Shown piece after piece: positions 48,570 to 61,109 of a DNA stretch of 64,000 bases (position 1 is its first letter; every line of letters starts with the position of its first letter). Location of the stretch: contig CM049318.1 in assembly GCA_026874595.1 (NCBI GenBank), forward strand, positions 37,721,956-37,785,955, given 5' to 3'. The DNA is from Sipunculus nudus (taxonomy: Eukaryota > Annelida > Sipuncula > Golfingiida > Sipunculidae). Under the pieces are notes generated by a model that was given only the letters and a program-made list of their open reading frames with translations, did not search any database and was not told the DNA's origin. The position numbers and the translations under genes were made by a program.

Positions 48570-51500
48570 CCAAGATTTCAAAATCAGAATATGTCGCCAA
48601 CATCGGAAGTTTTAAGTGCCTGCTAACACATTAACCTTCTCTGTAACCTTTTTCTTTTACTAATTATTTACCCTCTGAACATCTACAAGATCAGAATTGC
48701 GGGCACACGAGCGACGGAGCATATTAAACGTGCTGGTAAATGGCGGGAGGTGGACTCATAGGTCCCAATAAAGTATATACATGTGGTCTCTGGAACACAC
48801 AAGAAGACCAACGTTAAAAAAAGCACAAAGAACCGATATGTCAAAAGACATATATTCTATTGTTTGTTTACGTGTGCAGCTGCCTCTTATATACAATATA
48901 CCGGCACATCAGCACTGGTTTATAGCTAGCTAGCTATGAAGGTCTTTGAAGGAGAAAATTCGGAACTTGTCCCCCACCATTATCGCAATAATAAACGATC
49001 CCTGCGCACGGCGGTATTTTATATTATAACTGTGGAGTAAGCTGGGCCGAGAAGTATCGTCGGTGATATAAAACAGGCCACGGTGTCTGGGTTTTATGAC
49101 GATGTGCGTGGCGGTTTGGGAAAGCTGATGGCCCATAATTCAAGCCTTCTTTGTGAACCTATGCAAACCTTCAAAGCGAGAAACAGTGTTTTAGAAAATA
49201 TGGTTTAACGATTTATGTATCAGCATGTAGCAGCCAATGCATAATGACCAAAGCTATGGATATCCTACTATGATTGAGGATATGGGCCTGGTCCAAAAAA
49301 GCGTTATTGCGCTTTTAACTTTGCCAATCCCTTTGCAACAAAAGTCTCTCTGTCGACATATTAATGCCTGGACGCTCTCCTCGGAGAACTTTCGGGTAAA
49401 CCTGACAGGTTTAATTTTTCCAAGTTCGAAACTGCTCATTGAACTGCCATTTTGTGTACACACTAAACCCCTGAGGTCACAGATCGCATTTCGCAATCAT
49501 TGGTACAACGCTAGTAAGCATAATGTATGCATTTTACAGTGATAGCCATAGTAGCTTACGGGAGAAAAATGTTGTACGTGCATCCGATTCTGATGAGGAT
49601 TTCCGGTTGGATTCTGATTTGTCTCACTCATAATGTTTTCAAGCATTACGAGATCGCTATTAGGCACAATAACAGCTTTGTCGTAATCAAAAATTGGCAT
49701 ATTGTACATAACGCTTGCATCACTTAACTGGTGTTTTTAACAATATTTCGTGAACTAGGTAAGTTGGTCGACACTAAAGTCTAATTATGCTTCCACCAGG
49801 TTTAGTTTAGTTTTACCCTTGATTTGTTTGTATCTGGTATTCTGGTCACCATCATATACATGTTTTTTTTCATTCAAAGGCTCCCTATGCGTTGTAACTC
49901 AAGGCTATTTCTCTTCAATAGAGTTTTTGAACAAATATTTCTGTGTTGTTTTCTGTGTAGTTTTATTAAGTTGTAGCCTCTGACCATTTTCTTGTTGAGT
50001 AAGCGATTGCCTCTGGTGTTACGACCACAAGAACCTAAAAGGTGTTTTCCAATTTTACCATAGGCGATTGTACAGCAATACTTCGCTCACGACATCATAC
50101 ACGATACGATACTATTATTAAGATTTTTATGAAATTCAAAAGCCGGTCAATGTTCTGGCTTGCAAGCCAACATATAAATCACATAAACGCCCAGCTGAGA
50201 GTAAATACTGACTCTCAGTATAAATATGGCGCTCTCAGGAATACACATTGTCACATTTAGCGAGCTGTGAGACGATCCCTTCCCCCGGAGATATAATGTC
50301 TTATTTTGGTTGGTAGGTTTGGCCTCATAGCAAATTCACACAAAAAGTTGTCAACGGATTTTGGTGGAAATTTGTTTGAGGGTTAGTGTAATATCTAAGG
50401 ATTAATGCATGGACCTTTTTAAGTAATCTAGATCATCAGTAAATGTTTGGATTAAAATTTTGGGAAAACGCAATGTGTTTATGCAGGCCTGGGGCGAGTC
50501 ATGTTTACCGTTATTAAGAGGCATTATTTTCTTATGTCAGCGCCAACCTGTGATGCATCAATCCTTTTTTTTATAACCGTGACAAATACAGTGAAATCTC
50601 TTTAATTCACCCTTTTAAAGAGGTGTCCACTATACGGAGGTAATGACTGCAACACAAATAGAAAGGAGAAGATAAAACGGGACTGTGAATCTGCCCACTC
50701 GGAGGTGCCCACTTTATGCAGGTGTCCACCTTATGGAGGTTCCCACTAGGAGAGGTCCCACTGCATTTTTCTTGCCTTGCATTTATATATCTCCAGCGCT
50801 TGTATAGCACTCATCAAAGTTTGATCAGATATACAACTGGTCTCCGACTGTTTTCTAGTTTTATGTCAAAGCTTGCTTTATGTCGCATGGCCAAATTTTG
50901 CAAACTTACCGATGCAGGAACATTTGGCGTTAACCATACGATTAATGACTCCGTACCGCGGTGTATAGGCGCATCTATGTATCCAGTCGTGAAATCTCGA
51001 CTGGGTAAACTTTAAGGTTGGACTGATATGTTTACTTTAAGTCGTGGCATACGTCATACGGCAAACTGCGCTGCAATGATCATCCATCATTTTGCATCGA
51101 TATTGTTGTTAACACACGGCAATCATAAAATCAGGCGATGGGTGATGAATTAAATATAAGAAAAATAAATAAATGCGAGCTAACAAACCAAAGTGTATAT
51201 CCCATCTCCATGGTACCCTGTCATTTCCTGTGCCTCGTAAAAGTTGACTATCATCTGCATAACCTTATGGTGACATCCTTGTATTCGGTCATAAATTGAA
51301 AAAAACATGCAGCAGGTTTGCAAATGTACTGAGTTAAAAAGGACCCTCTGTCGAACATGCTAGGTGTTGTTTAAAAGTGCACAAACATAGCTAACGATCG
51401 GTCTGGTTTGTTTTGAATCACAGCTGAGCGTACCTGAAGGCTACGAGACATTCATAAATATGACGAAAATATTTCCACCGTCATCAAGATAAACCGTACA

Positions 51501-53055
51501 CCACTCTGACACTAAGTACAGTGTCGGATCCAGGATTTTGGAAAGGGGTGGGTCCAACTCGGATGACTAAGAAGAAAGCCTTACAAAAGATCCTCTGGCC
51601 AAGAAAAGGAGGGGTCCTGGCCGGAAAAATTGGTCTTAAAAAGAACAAACAAAATTGTTGTGGCTTAAAAGGAGGGGCCAATTCTGTCCCCTGGAACCCC
51701 CCCCCCCCCCCCCCCCCCACCCCACCCCCGGGATCCGCCTTTGAAGTAGACTTTCTTAAGTCAAAAGGGGAAAATGCCGCCACGGTAGTAGACTGGTACA
51801 CAGTTACTGAGAGAAGAGGGCAGAAATAGCGCAGGGGGACCAGTCTACCACGGTGTATCTTTCAGGTCTGCAGAAACCCCTTCGTCAGGTGCAGGTAGCA
51901 GCTCTGTCTGGGCAGTGACGTTTTCTTCCAGGGCACTGAGATAATAACAAACCTGGAGCAGACGGGCTGTGGACGAACATGAGAAATCATATAAATATGG
52001 ATTCCCGCGTGTCAGATCTGAATAAGGCTGATAATGGGTTCTATACCTTGCTACTCTCCCTTGCCATGTCAGTTCCCGGCCCTGGACCACTCCAATACAG
52101 AGAATTTGTTAAGTGGAATACCCACTGATGTGTGAGCTGAAAAGAAGACGCCCAGGCCCGGGTGAACGTTTTGTATTCCTGATTTTTAACAGCCATGGAT
52201 CGTACATTAGGTCTGCCCGCATGTATTTGATAAAGACCTGGGCATTCTGCTTTAAGCCAATGGTTAGTATGCCGAAGTTAATTTTGTACTTAGGGAAATT
52301 TAGAATTAAAAGTTTTTAATTAGAATTAAAAGGTTTTTATTTCTTATGGAATCAGTTTCAACGAATATAAATACCCGAAGAACAGTGATAATATAGTATA
52401 AATTTCAAAATCAACTGTGTCTTACCTATACAATACTCCATGAACCATTCCCATCCCACAATGCATCACTGACTGTCTGGTCGATGAACTCTGTTTACAT
52501 CACAGAGAGTAAGGGCTCCCACTTGTTCATTATAATTACTACCTTATTACCCGTTCGGGCATAGCTCACTTCGTTTCAGATAAATGGCGCTGCAAATGCC
52601 CCTTCCCTAAAAAGGGTCAAATTTCTCAGGATTTATGGGGGGGGGGGGGATGATAACCTCCCTTCCTTTAGGACACCAATGTAAATGTTTAAATTGATAA
52701 AATATTACATCCTTTATGAAATCACCCAGACTAGGAAAAAGTGTTCATATAATTTATCATATACCACATAGTTAAGATATTTTATTTTTCAGAATATGTA
52801 AACTGGTTAGTGGGCTTATATTAAGGGAAAACTGAAGCAATATTTCCGGACACTCCAGGTAGAGAGTCGCAATACCTTAAATGAGCTTAGAAATCAGATT
52901 AGGCATTATAAACAAAAGTATTCAGGATGAGCCATCCAGGTGGTTTCAAGAAAATACAATGATCCTTCCACAATAAAAGGATAATAAAAACACAATCCTG
53001 TAAAAAAGATATGGTGAATAGTGCACGCATTTTCAACATTTTGTCCTCTCTACAC
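48570..53055. other. Intron 3, first part
   Basis: Only the dispersed repeat at 51523 and a weak 'GAACGGATTTTGGTGGAA'-type block near 50350 stand out. Opposed open frames at 49237-49542 show no domain. Confidence 0.5.
51523..51742 (+). repeat. Same dispersed repeat, copy 3, with long C run
   Basis: Begins GTCGGATCCAGGATTTTGGA and ends CCCCGGGATCCGCCTTTGAA. A run of about 20 C (51698-51718) interrupts the right end. Confidence 0.7.
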
Positions 53056-53240
53056 ATAGTCTTGTTTATACTTACAAAAACTGAATCGTAATAATTTCCT
53101 TCCATCACAAGTTAAACTTAGAGTACTCAACAAACAAATCAATACCCAGTGTGAAGTACTGCGGAAAATTAAGCAGTTGGTAACAAGAATACACAATCAA
53201 CCAGGGCACAAAGGCAGCAGTTTGGTAATATTTACAAAAC

Positions 53241-53353
53241 AAAAACAACTTTTCATGCAGTCTCCCTACTTGGACACTTCCACATAGCTCATATTTACAT
53301 ATGAGCAGGATTTGAAGCGACCAAGTAGGATAATTGCATGAAAAGTTGTTTTT
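53241..53353. repeat. 113-nt nested inverted repeat (hairpin), copy 1
   Basis: Three stems nest symmetrically: a perfect 19-bp outer stem (53241-53259 with 53335-53353), a 9-bp CCTACTTGG/CCAAGTAGG stem (53265-53273 with 53321-53329), and an 8-bp GCTCATAT/ATATGAGC stem (53287-53294 with 53299-53306) with a TTAC loop. The internal loops are 5/5 and 13/14 nt. It could be a small palindromic transposon or, if transcribed, a precursor-like RNA hairpin. Confidence 0.85.
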
Positions 53354-54734
53354 AGCTCCATTTAGACGTGATTATAACATAATTTAGGTCGATAAGCTCT
53401 CAAAGTAAGTTTGAAGGTTGGTTAGATAGGTGTCAGAGGGATTTTCCGTTTTTTTCCCTACTTCTGCATGCGAAAGATATGTATAAAGTTTATGGACATT
53501 TGAATTGCACATTTTTCTCTGTTCTATTCTATTGACATTTACGGCACACTTGTTCACGTGCGCGATGGTTCTCTGGTCAAGGGGCAGGGTGTTCATGACT
53601 GACTCTGCCCCAGTCAGTCAATGGATGCCCTGACAAGATCAGCATATCACAAGCAGCTAATGATTTCGCCCACTGCCCCTATATCTCTGGACGGGGTGAG
53701 CTCTCTCTCTCTCTCTTCGATTCGAGCAGGGTATGGCTTTATGCACCAGAGATGGCTTAGACTTTGTCTGCCATCTGGTGTAGCCACCAAATTTAAAACA
53801 GCAGTCATTCTTTCTAGCCTGGTATGTATCTCTAATTTCGTGTTTAACTTAAGCGGTAGTATTGCAGTTTGATTATTTAAAGGTTTGGAATCTAAATTTT
53901 ATTTCAGTCAAACAGTGTTGTTTTATTTCTTTAAATTGTGCAAGTGTATGCTGTCCAGGCCCAACATCCCCAAGAATTAGTAAGCAAACTACACCATGTT
54001 ATCAAACGAGTCGCTTTAAAGGCTAAAGATGAATATCCATAAATGAAATAAAATAATGATTACTGCTATACCGAGAAAATAAAGGCTATCGTGACTTAAT
54101 CATGAGTAACGACTCATCTACAATCAGATCCTCGTAAAATTTGTGGTGGCTGCGTTTCAACAATATGATTGTCCTAATATCAAGGCTGCAAAGCAATACA
54201 TACTGTACAAAAAATAAAGATTTAATTAGCGAAAATGAAATATCCTTCCGCAGATAATACGCTTGATTTAACATTTTTACCCCTTAATTATTATTTATAA
54301 ATGAACATCACTCTAATGGATAACTGGCAGTCTTCGGAGAAGCAAGAGAAATTAAAATAACGTCTAGTTATATTGTAAAAAAAGAAAGTAAATTGTATCC
54401 TACAAATAAATTAAGCAGAATCTGTCGTAGGATATGATTGATTACTCAACACTACACACACACTATATCACTTCCAGCACAAATGCCATGCAACTTATAA
54501 TAAGCAAACCAAAATGTCATCCAACCAGAAACCTGCTTCTTACTTGTCAACCAGGGCACAAAGGCTGAATCGAAATAATTTCCTTCTATCACAAGTAAAA
54601 CTTAGAGTACTAAACAAACGGATAGAAACAAATCAATACCCAGTGTGTATTACTTAGGAAAATTAACCAGCTGGTGAGAAGAATACACAATCAGCAAGGG
54701 CACAAAGGCAGCAGTTTGGTAATATTTACAAAAC

Positions 54735-54847
54735 AAAAACAACTTTTCATGCAGTCTCCCTACTTGGACGATTCCACATAGCTCATATTTACATATGAGC
54801 AGGATTTGAAGCGACCAAGTAGGATAATTGCATGAAAAGTTGTTTTT
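54735..54847. repeat. 113-nt nested hairpin, copy 2
   Basis: Same three stems as the copy 1494 bases upstream. One difference in the unpaired region (GGACGATTCC here, GGACACTTCC in copy 1). Confidence 0.85.
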
Positions 54848-56228
54848 AGCTCCATTTAGACGTGATTATAACATAATTTAGGTCGATAAGCTCTCAAAGT
54901 AAGTTTGAAGGTTGGTTAGATAGGTGTCAGAGGGATTTTCCGTTTTTTTCCCTACTTCTGCATGCGAAAGATATGTATAAAGTTTATGGACATTTGAATT
55001 GCACATTTTTCTCTGTTCTATTCTATTGACATTTACGGCACACTTGTTCACGTGCGCGATGGTTCTCTGGTCAAGGGGCAGGGTGTTCATGACTGACTCT
55101 GCCCCAGTCAGTCAATGGATGCCCTGACAAGATCAGCATATCACAAGCAGCTAATGATTTCGCCCACTGCCCCTATATCTCTGGACGGGGTGAGCTCTCT
55201 CTCTCTCTCTTCGATTCGAGCAGGGTATGGCTTTATGCACCAGAGATGGCTTAGACTTTGTCTGCCATCTGGTGTAGCCACCAAATTTAAAACAGCAGTC
55301 ATTCTTTCTAGCCTGGTATGTATCTCTAATTTCGTGTTTAACTTAAGCGGTAGTATTGCAGTTTGATTATTTAAAGGTTTGGAATCTAAATTTTATTTCA
55401 GTCAAACAGTGTTGTTTTATTTCTTTAAATTGTGCAAGTGTATGCTGTCCAGGCCCAACATCCCCAAGAATTAGTAAGCAAACTACACCATGTTATCAAA
55501 CGAGTCGCTTTAAAGGCTAAAGATGAATATCCATAAATGAAATAAAATAATGATTACTGCTATACCGAGAAAATAAAGGCTATCGTGACTTAATCATGAG
55601 TAACGACTCATCTACAATCAGATCCTCGTAAAATTTGTGGTGGCTGCGTTTCAACAATATGATTGTCCTAATATCAAGGCTGCAAAGCAATACATACTGT
55701 ACAAAAAATAAAGATTTAATTAGCGAAAATGAAATATCCTTCCGCAGATAATACGCTTGATTTAACATTTTTACCCCTTAATTATTATTTATAAATGAAC
55801 ATCACTCTAATGGATAACTGGCAGTCTTCGGAGAAGCAAGAGAAATTAAAATAACGTCTAGTTATATTGTAAAAAAAGAAAGTAAATTGTATCCTACAAA
55901 TAAATTAAGCAGAATCTGTCGTAGGATATGATTGATTACTCAACACTACACACACACTATATCACTTCCAGCACAAATGCCATGCAACTTATAATAAGCA
56001 AACCAAAATGTCATCCAACCAGAAACCTGCTTCTTACTTGTCAACCAGGGCACAAAGGCTGAATCGAAATAATTTCCTTCTATCACAAGTAAAACTTAGA
56101 GTACTAAACAAACGGATAGAAACAAATCAATACCCAGTGTGTATTACTTAGGAAAATTAACCAGCTGGTGAGAAGAATACACAATCAGCAAGGGCACAAA
56201 GGCAGCAGTTTGGTAATATTTACAAAAC

Positions 56229-56341
56229 AAAAACAACTTTTCATGCAGTCTCCCTACTTGGACGATTCCACATAGCTCATATTTACATATGAGCAGGATT
56301 TGAAGCGACCAAGTAGGATAATTGCATGAAAAGTTGTTTTT
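56229..56341. repeat. 113-nt nested hairpin, copy 3
   Basis: Identical to copy 2 by eye. Confidence 0.85.
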
Positions 56342-58078
56342 AGCTCCATTTAGACGTGATTATAACATAATTTAGGTCGATAAGCTCTCAAAGTAAGTTT
56401 GAAGGTTGGTTAGATAGGTGTCAGAGGGATTTTCCGTTTTTTTCCCTACTTCTGCATGCGAAAGATATGTATAAAGTTTATGGACATTTGAATTGCACAT
56501 TTTTCTCTGTTCTATTCTATTGACATTTACGGCACACTTGTTCACGTGCGCGATGGTTCTCTGGTCAAGGGGCAGGGTGTTCATGACTGACTCTGCCCCA
56601 GTCAGTCAATGGATGCCCTGACAAGATCAGCATATCACAAGCAGCTAATGATTTCGCCCACTGCCCCTATGTCTCTGGACGGGGTGAGCTCTCTCTCTCT
56701 CTCTTCGATTCGAGCAGGGTATGGCTTTATGCACCAGAGATGGCTTAGACTTTGTCTGCCATCTGGTGTAGCCACCAAATTTAAAACAGCAGTCATTCTT
56801 TCTAGCCTGGTATGTATCTCTAATTTCGTGTTTAACTTAAGCGGTAGTATTGCAGTTTGATTATTTAAAGGTTTGGAATCTAAATTTTATTTCAGTCAAA
56901 CAGTGTTGTTTTATTTCTTTAAATTGTGCAAGTGTATGCTGTCCAGGCCCAACATCCCCAAGAATTAGTAAGCAAACTACACCATGTTATCAAACGAGTC
57001 GCTTTAAAGGCTAAAGATGAATATCCATAAATGAAATAAAATAATGATTACTGCTATACCGAGAAAATAAAGGCTATCGTGACTTAATCATGAGTAACGA
57101 CTCATCTACAATCAGATCCTCGTAAAATTTGTGGTGGCTGCGTTTCAACAATATGATTGTCCTAATATCAAGGCTGCAAAGCAATACATACTGTACAAAA
57201 AATAAAGATTTAATTAGCGAAAATGAAATATCCTTCCGCAGATAATACGCTTGATTTAACATTTTTACCCCTTAATTATTATTTATAAATGAACATCACT
57301 CTAATGGATAACTGGCAGTCTTCGGAGAAGCAAGAGAAATTAAAATAACGTCTAGTTATATTGTAAAAAAAGAAAGTAAATTGTATCTTACAAATAAATT
57401 AAGCAGAATCTGTCGTAGGATATGATTGATTACTCAACACTACACACACACTATATCACTTCCAGCACAAATGCCATGCAACTTATAATAAGCAAACCAA
57501 AATGTCATCCAACCAGAAACCTGCTTCTTACTTGTCTTTTTCTAACACCGTTCCTACCAGCTCATTACAATCTAAATGCCAACCTGATTAAGTTTAATGC
57601 TAAGATGGCAATACACGAAATAAATATCCGCTTTATTTAATAAGAAATTTAATATGCCGGTAATGGAAAAGAATGGTCACAAAAGGATCTAAATGGTGTC
57701 TTTGTTCCGGTACTTATCCCTCTAATTAAATGTTGTATAGATGTATTATATACCGCACGAAAATAATTAAATTTTGTTTTGAAACCCAAAGCCTGCGTGT
57801 ACGGTCTGATTTTGCGAATCCCACTTTAGCGCTGTATAGATAATATGACATCTTATAAATACCTATACAGAGTTAATTTGTGCTAAACTGTAATTACAGT
57901 GAGGAATTAACGCTCCCAATCCGAATGTCTTAATACGATTAAAATCCATGGAACTGTACACACATATACAGACCCTGCATCGAACCAAACAGTTACCCTC
58001 CCAGGGTTAATCAAACGTTGCTTCTTATTCACGTTTGGTACCTGGTTTTTCTCAGTGGTTTCTCTTTTAATGTTTCAG

Positions 58079-58223
58079 GTACAAAGCCAAGTCCCGCAAG
58101 CCGTGCGACTTTCACTCTTGTGATTACATTTTGACTTACCGTATCCATGGAAATGACGCCATCTTTGAAATGAGTGCACGGGCAGACTGGGCGGCCATTG
58201 GATTTTCTTCAGACAACGCCATG
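58079..58223 (+). CDS. Exon d: N-terminal half of DOMON domain
   Basis: The acceptor is TTTTAATGTTTCAG; the donor is ATG|GTTAAT, a GT donor that departs from the usual GTAAGT/GTRAGT. The exon enters in phase 2 and leaves in phase 0. It covers residues 112-159 and contains the DOMON core: a Cys pair (CDFHSC), alternating strand CDYILTYRIHG, then DWAAIGFSSDNAM. The motif 'W-x-A-x-G-F-S-x-D-x-x-M' continuing into GGDD of the next exon is diagnostic for DOMON. In haem-binding members a Met and a His are axial ligands; the Met here (residue 159) sits at the canonical position, but haem binding is not shown. Confidence 0.9.
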
Positions 58224-58726
58224 GTTAATAAGTTATTTTTACTTTATCATTTATTATTATTTCTTTAAATGTTTTCAGACCAGTACGTTTATTATGAAAA
58301 ATAATATTCATTGTCGATTTTTTGTTTGTTTCTGCTGATTTTCTAATTTGTCTGCAAATCAACAATTAAATAAAAGAAACGCATAAATATAAGAATGTAG
58401 AACACACGCGCTTGAAATTTCTTGGAAGTTCGCTAGAAATCCTTGACTTGTGAAAATAATTTGCACTCAAAATTCCCATGCACCATATTTTTTTTTATTT
58501 TGTTTTCTTCTCCACATCTACTTATACAAAGTAGTTCTTAATTTATAATACCTCGATAACACATTAGAATGTTCTGATAGCAAATGTTTTTGTATATAAT
58601 AAATATTCAACCTTCCTCCTATTTGTTCATTCATTGCCATTCAGAATGGCAAGGACTAAGTAATCCACTTAAAAATAATGCTTGCGTAAAATTCCAAATA
58701 ACTACGTAATATATATCCTTTTGCAG

Positions 58727-58976
58727 GGCGGTGATGATATATACCTGTGCAGGCCTTCGGCTTCTCACGTCACAGTTGAGCGATATTACAGTGTTTCGCC
58801 GCACGAAACTCCGATCCTACAAAAGTATAACCCAGCCAGACAACTTGAAGCCCAAAGACAGGACGGACGCAAACTGGTCTCTTGCCGTTTTAGTCGCCCC
58901 ATGAAGGCTCACGGGAAGACAGTGGATTTGTCCAACGACTGGTACCAGTTGTATGCCTGGGGGCGCGTCACCAGCG
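58727..58976 (+). CDS. Exon e: C-terminal half of DOMON domain
   Basis: The acceptor is ATCCTTTTGCAG; the donor is AGCG|GTTAGC. The exon enters in phase 0 and leaves in phase 1, giving residues 160-242. It opens with GGDDIYLC, continuing the M-G-G-D-D motif from the previous exon. Later come RKLVSCRFSRP (the conserved 'C-x-F-x-R-P' strand of FRRS1-type DOMON) and DWYQLYAWGRV, the 'Y-x-L-x-A-W-G' strand near the end of the domain. Both cysteines fall where the family has disulphides. The exon is rich in G+C relative to its introns. Confidence 0.9.
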
Positions 58977-59876
58977 GTTAGCAGCCACTGTTTAAAATAA
59001 CGTATACCAAATCAGGAGTTGTTAGTTTAATTTTCAATTAATTTTCTAGTTTTTTTCAGGAACATAAATTTGGATTTTCGCTTTTTTGCGCAACCTCCAG
59101 TAACACCCATACAACCACCCTATCCTTGTATGGTTCTTCTTCGATAAACCATTTTCACACCAAAATCAAGTTTACTTGAAATAATGAGATTCTGTCCCAA
59201 CCAAAGGTTATTCCATATTGATGTTAAGCACAGTTTGATAGTTAAATTGTTAGCAAAAGCATATTTGGAACTTATAACAAACATGCATGGCGCACGTAAG
59301 ATTGATGAAAAGCCTATAAACTATTCCATGTCACTCAATCTAAAAGTGTTGTAGAGTCGAAAAGATTAACCCACTGCAGAAAAAGTCAAGATCTTTTTAA
59401 TGACATTTTTACAATTAACTAACTTAAAGAGTTTTCAAAGCATTGTTTCGAAAACACATATGAAATGTCCGCGGATTTTTTTATCTGATTCGATTCACGG
59501 TTTTAAAATGTTTTAAATGTGAATTGAGCGTTTGTACAAAAAATGCAAAATACTTCAAATTTCTGAATTTAAACATTTTTATTTAGTTTAGGAGGTGGTT
59601 CATTACGATTTTTATTCAAAAAGTTTATGAAAATCGAAGAAAAAAAAGAAAAGACTGACTTTAATGCAGCCCAGATCGAATAAAAATTTCGTAGACTTTT
59701 TTTCTTGTATCACCTTCACATGAATATCAGATATTTATCACTTCCACTCTGTAGCAAATTGAAAACGTTACATGTACTCATATTTTAATATGGTAGCCTA
59801 AACATCAGGAATAATTAAAATCATGATGAACATCATTATTCACTTCATTTTTTCATTGTCATGTATTTCCTTTCAG

Positions 59877-60052
59877 GAGGAACCATCGCAAAGCACGACC
59901 TTCCAAATCCACCCGTGTCTAAAAAAGTTTCTCTATATCACAAGCAAAATGAAATCAGTTCAGCTCCCTGCCTACAGTGTCACGTGATAACCTTGTGCTT
60001 GTTTCTTCCGGTGTGGACAATATGGCTGACTCTCCGCCATCTTTTCGTCTGA
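59877..60052 (+). CDS. Exon f: end of DOMON domain, hydrophobic C-terminus and stop
   Basis: The acceptor is TGTATTTCCTTTCAG; the exon enters in phase 1, rebuilding a Gly codon, and ends at TGA 60050-60052. The first residues (GGTIAKHDLPNPP) match the close of DOMON domains, where 'G-x-I-x-x-H' carries a conserved His, possibly the second haem ligand. A polar stretch with a C-x-x-C follows. The last 22 residues (VITLCLFLPVWTIWLTLRH, then LFV) are strongly hydrophobic and run to the stop. This would suit a GPI-anchor signal or a single tail membrane segment. There is no room for the six-helix cytochrome b561 domain of full ferric-chelate reductases. Confidence 0.85.
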
Positions 60053-60960
60053 AAACCAGGAACACAAAGCTCTGCTGACCTTATGGCTGGCGTTAACCTT
60101 GTATTGTGACAGTGTTATGTTCACATATGCTCGAAGTTGCCTTCTGCGTTTTATGATGACTGATGTTTATATAAAACATTGTATAACATATTCAGTATTT
60201 CTTATATCCGTTGTAAACTGGGGCTTGGTGTCCGTTAAAACGTCAATTATTTTTTCGTTGTGCAGTTGGTACTTAAGCATAAGTCAATGGAACTATTGCT
60301 TGTGTTTTATTGTGTATTTTTAGAACTGATCAGCAAATACTTGATGGGTAAATTTTACTTTCCTCCCTTACAGACGGTATGTTCACATAGTGGTGAACGT
60401 TTTCCCGAGAAAACATTCATATTAGCCACACTGGCAATTTTGTAATCCTTTTTAAATAAGTGTACAACAAAAAAATCCGTGGATATGTTCATATTCAATG
60501 TTAAAAAATATAAGACTTTGTATTAGCATATGGAATATAATGTCTTAAGAGACTCGGATATAGAAGGGCCAGATATTTAGAGATGCGGAGCCACAGACGA
60601 AGGATATTAAATTAATTATGACTGATGATATGGAAACATATTCTATATGCACAGGCAAGGCAGAGATTCCTTAAGACCCCCTGAGGTTAACCACGATATA
60701 TTGAATGTAAATAGATACTATGGGACTATTTCATAAAGATATGAGAGACTGTTAAAAATTCATATTTCCTGCTTTTTTAGGCATAATATGAATTATTCTG
60801 GTTTTTATTATATCATTGTATATACAGCTGATCGTCTTGTTATACTTTCACCATGCCACAGTGTAATAGTGACAATGCTATTTACTGTGACAGTCAGGAT
60901 ATTTCATCTTAAATAATGCGCTATCTTCAAATAGTATTTTGACTTATAATAGCCAAAATG
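60053..60960 (+). other. Probable 3' untranslated region and flank of the Reeler-DOMON gene
   Basis: AT-rich sequence follows the stop codon with no further coding signal. A possible polyadenylation hexamer ATTAAA is at 60606-60611; the nearest canonical AATAAA (61364-61369) lies beyond a SINE-like unit. The true transcript end cannot be set from sequence. Confidence 0.35.
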
Positions 60961-60961
60961 T

Positions 60962-61100
60962 TAAGGTGCCTAGACGGAAGAGTGGTTACAAGCTCGGCTC
61001 TCTCCGCTAGCGACCCTTGTTCCCGGAGTGGCTATGGAGAGGGTTGAATTTTCCATCCAAAAACGGTGGTTTCTCCGGGTCCTCCGATTTCCTCCATTTC
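60962..61100 (+). mobile_element. Possible tRNA-derived SINE
   Basis: AGGTGCCTAGACGGAAGAGTGGTTACAAG resembles the 5' part of a Leu/Ser-type tRNA-derived SINE with an A-box-like GAAGAGTGG; TTGTTCCCGGAG could be a decayed B box. It is followed by TCTCCGGGTCCTCCGATTTC. Confidence 0.35.
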
Positions 61101-61109
61101 CAGACACTA

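Larger units (their letters stand above)
53056..57537. repeat. 1494-bp unit in three tandem copies
   Basis: Units run about 53056-54549, 54550-56043 and 56044-57537. Every landmark recurs at exactly 1494-base spacing; across most of the unit only isolated base differences are seen, such as A/G at the CCCCTAT(A/G)TCTCTGG site and C/T near 57388. The first ~150 bases of unit 1 are visibly more diverged. The unit carries a (TC)n tract, a nested hairpin, and short open frames that repeat identically only because the DNA does. It fills 4.5 kb of intron 3. Confidence 0.95.
27908..60052 (+). other. Gene span: Reeler + DOMON protein (FRRS1-like, no b561), 5' incomplete, six exons
   Basis: Six exons join with consistent AG/GT borders and intron phases 2,1,2,0,1 into a 300-residue open frame ending in TGA. 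Approximate residues: Reeler domain end 1-93, Cys-containing linker 94-111, DOMON 112-260, hydrophobic C-terminus 279-300. Reeler and DOMON domains are extracellular beta-sandwich folds; they occur together in ferric-chelate-reductase-1-like proteins, where DOMON is a putative haem- or sugar-binding module. Here the chain stops after one hydrophobic stretch, so the multi-pass cytochrome b561 part is absent. The product is probably secreted and membrane- or GPI-tethered. Introns are 6.0, 13.6, 10.3, 0.5 and 0.9 kb. The 5' exon(s) with signal peptide and first Reeler strands were not located. Domain family is recognised with good confidence; the biochemical role is inferred. Confidence 0.85.

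Noticed and set aside
53384-57262. Three sets of identical 62-83-codon open frames
   Set aside because: They recur only because the 1494-bp DNA unit is triplicated; there is no codon-level evidence of selection.
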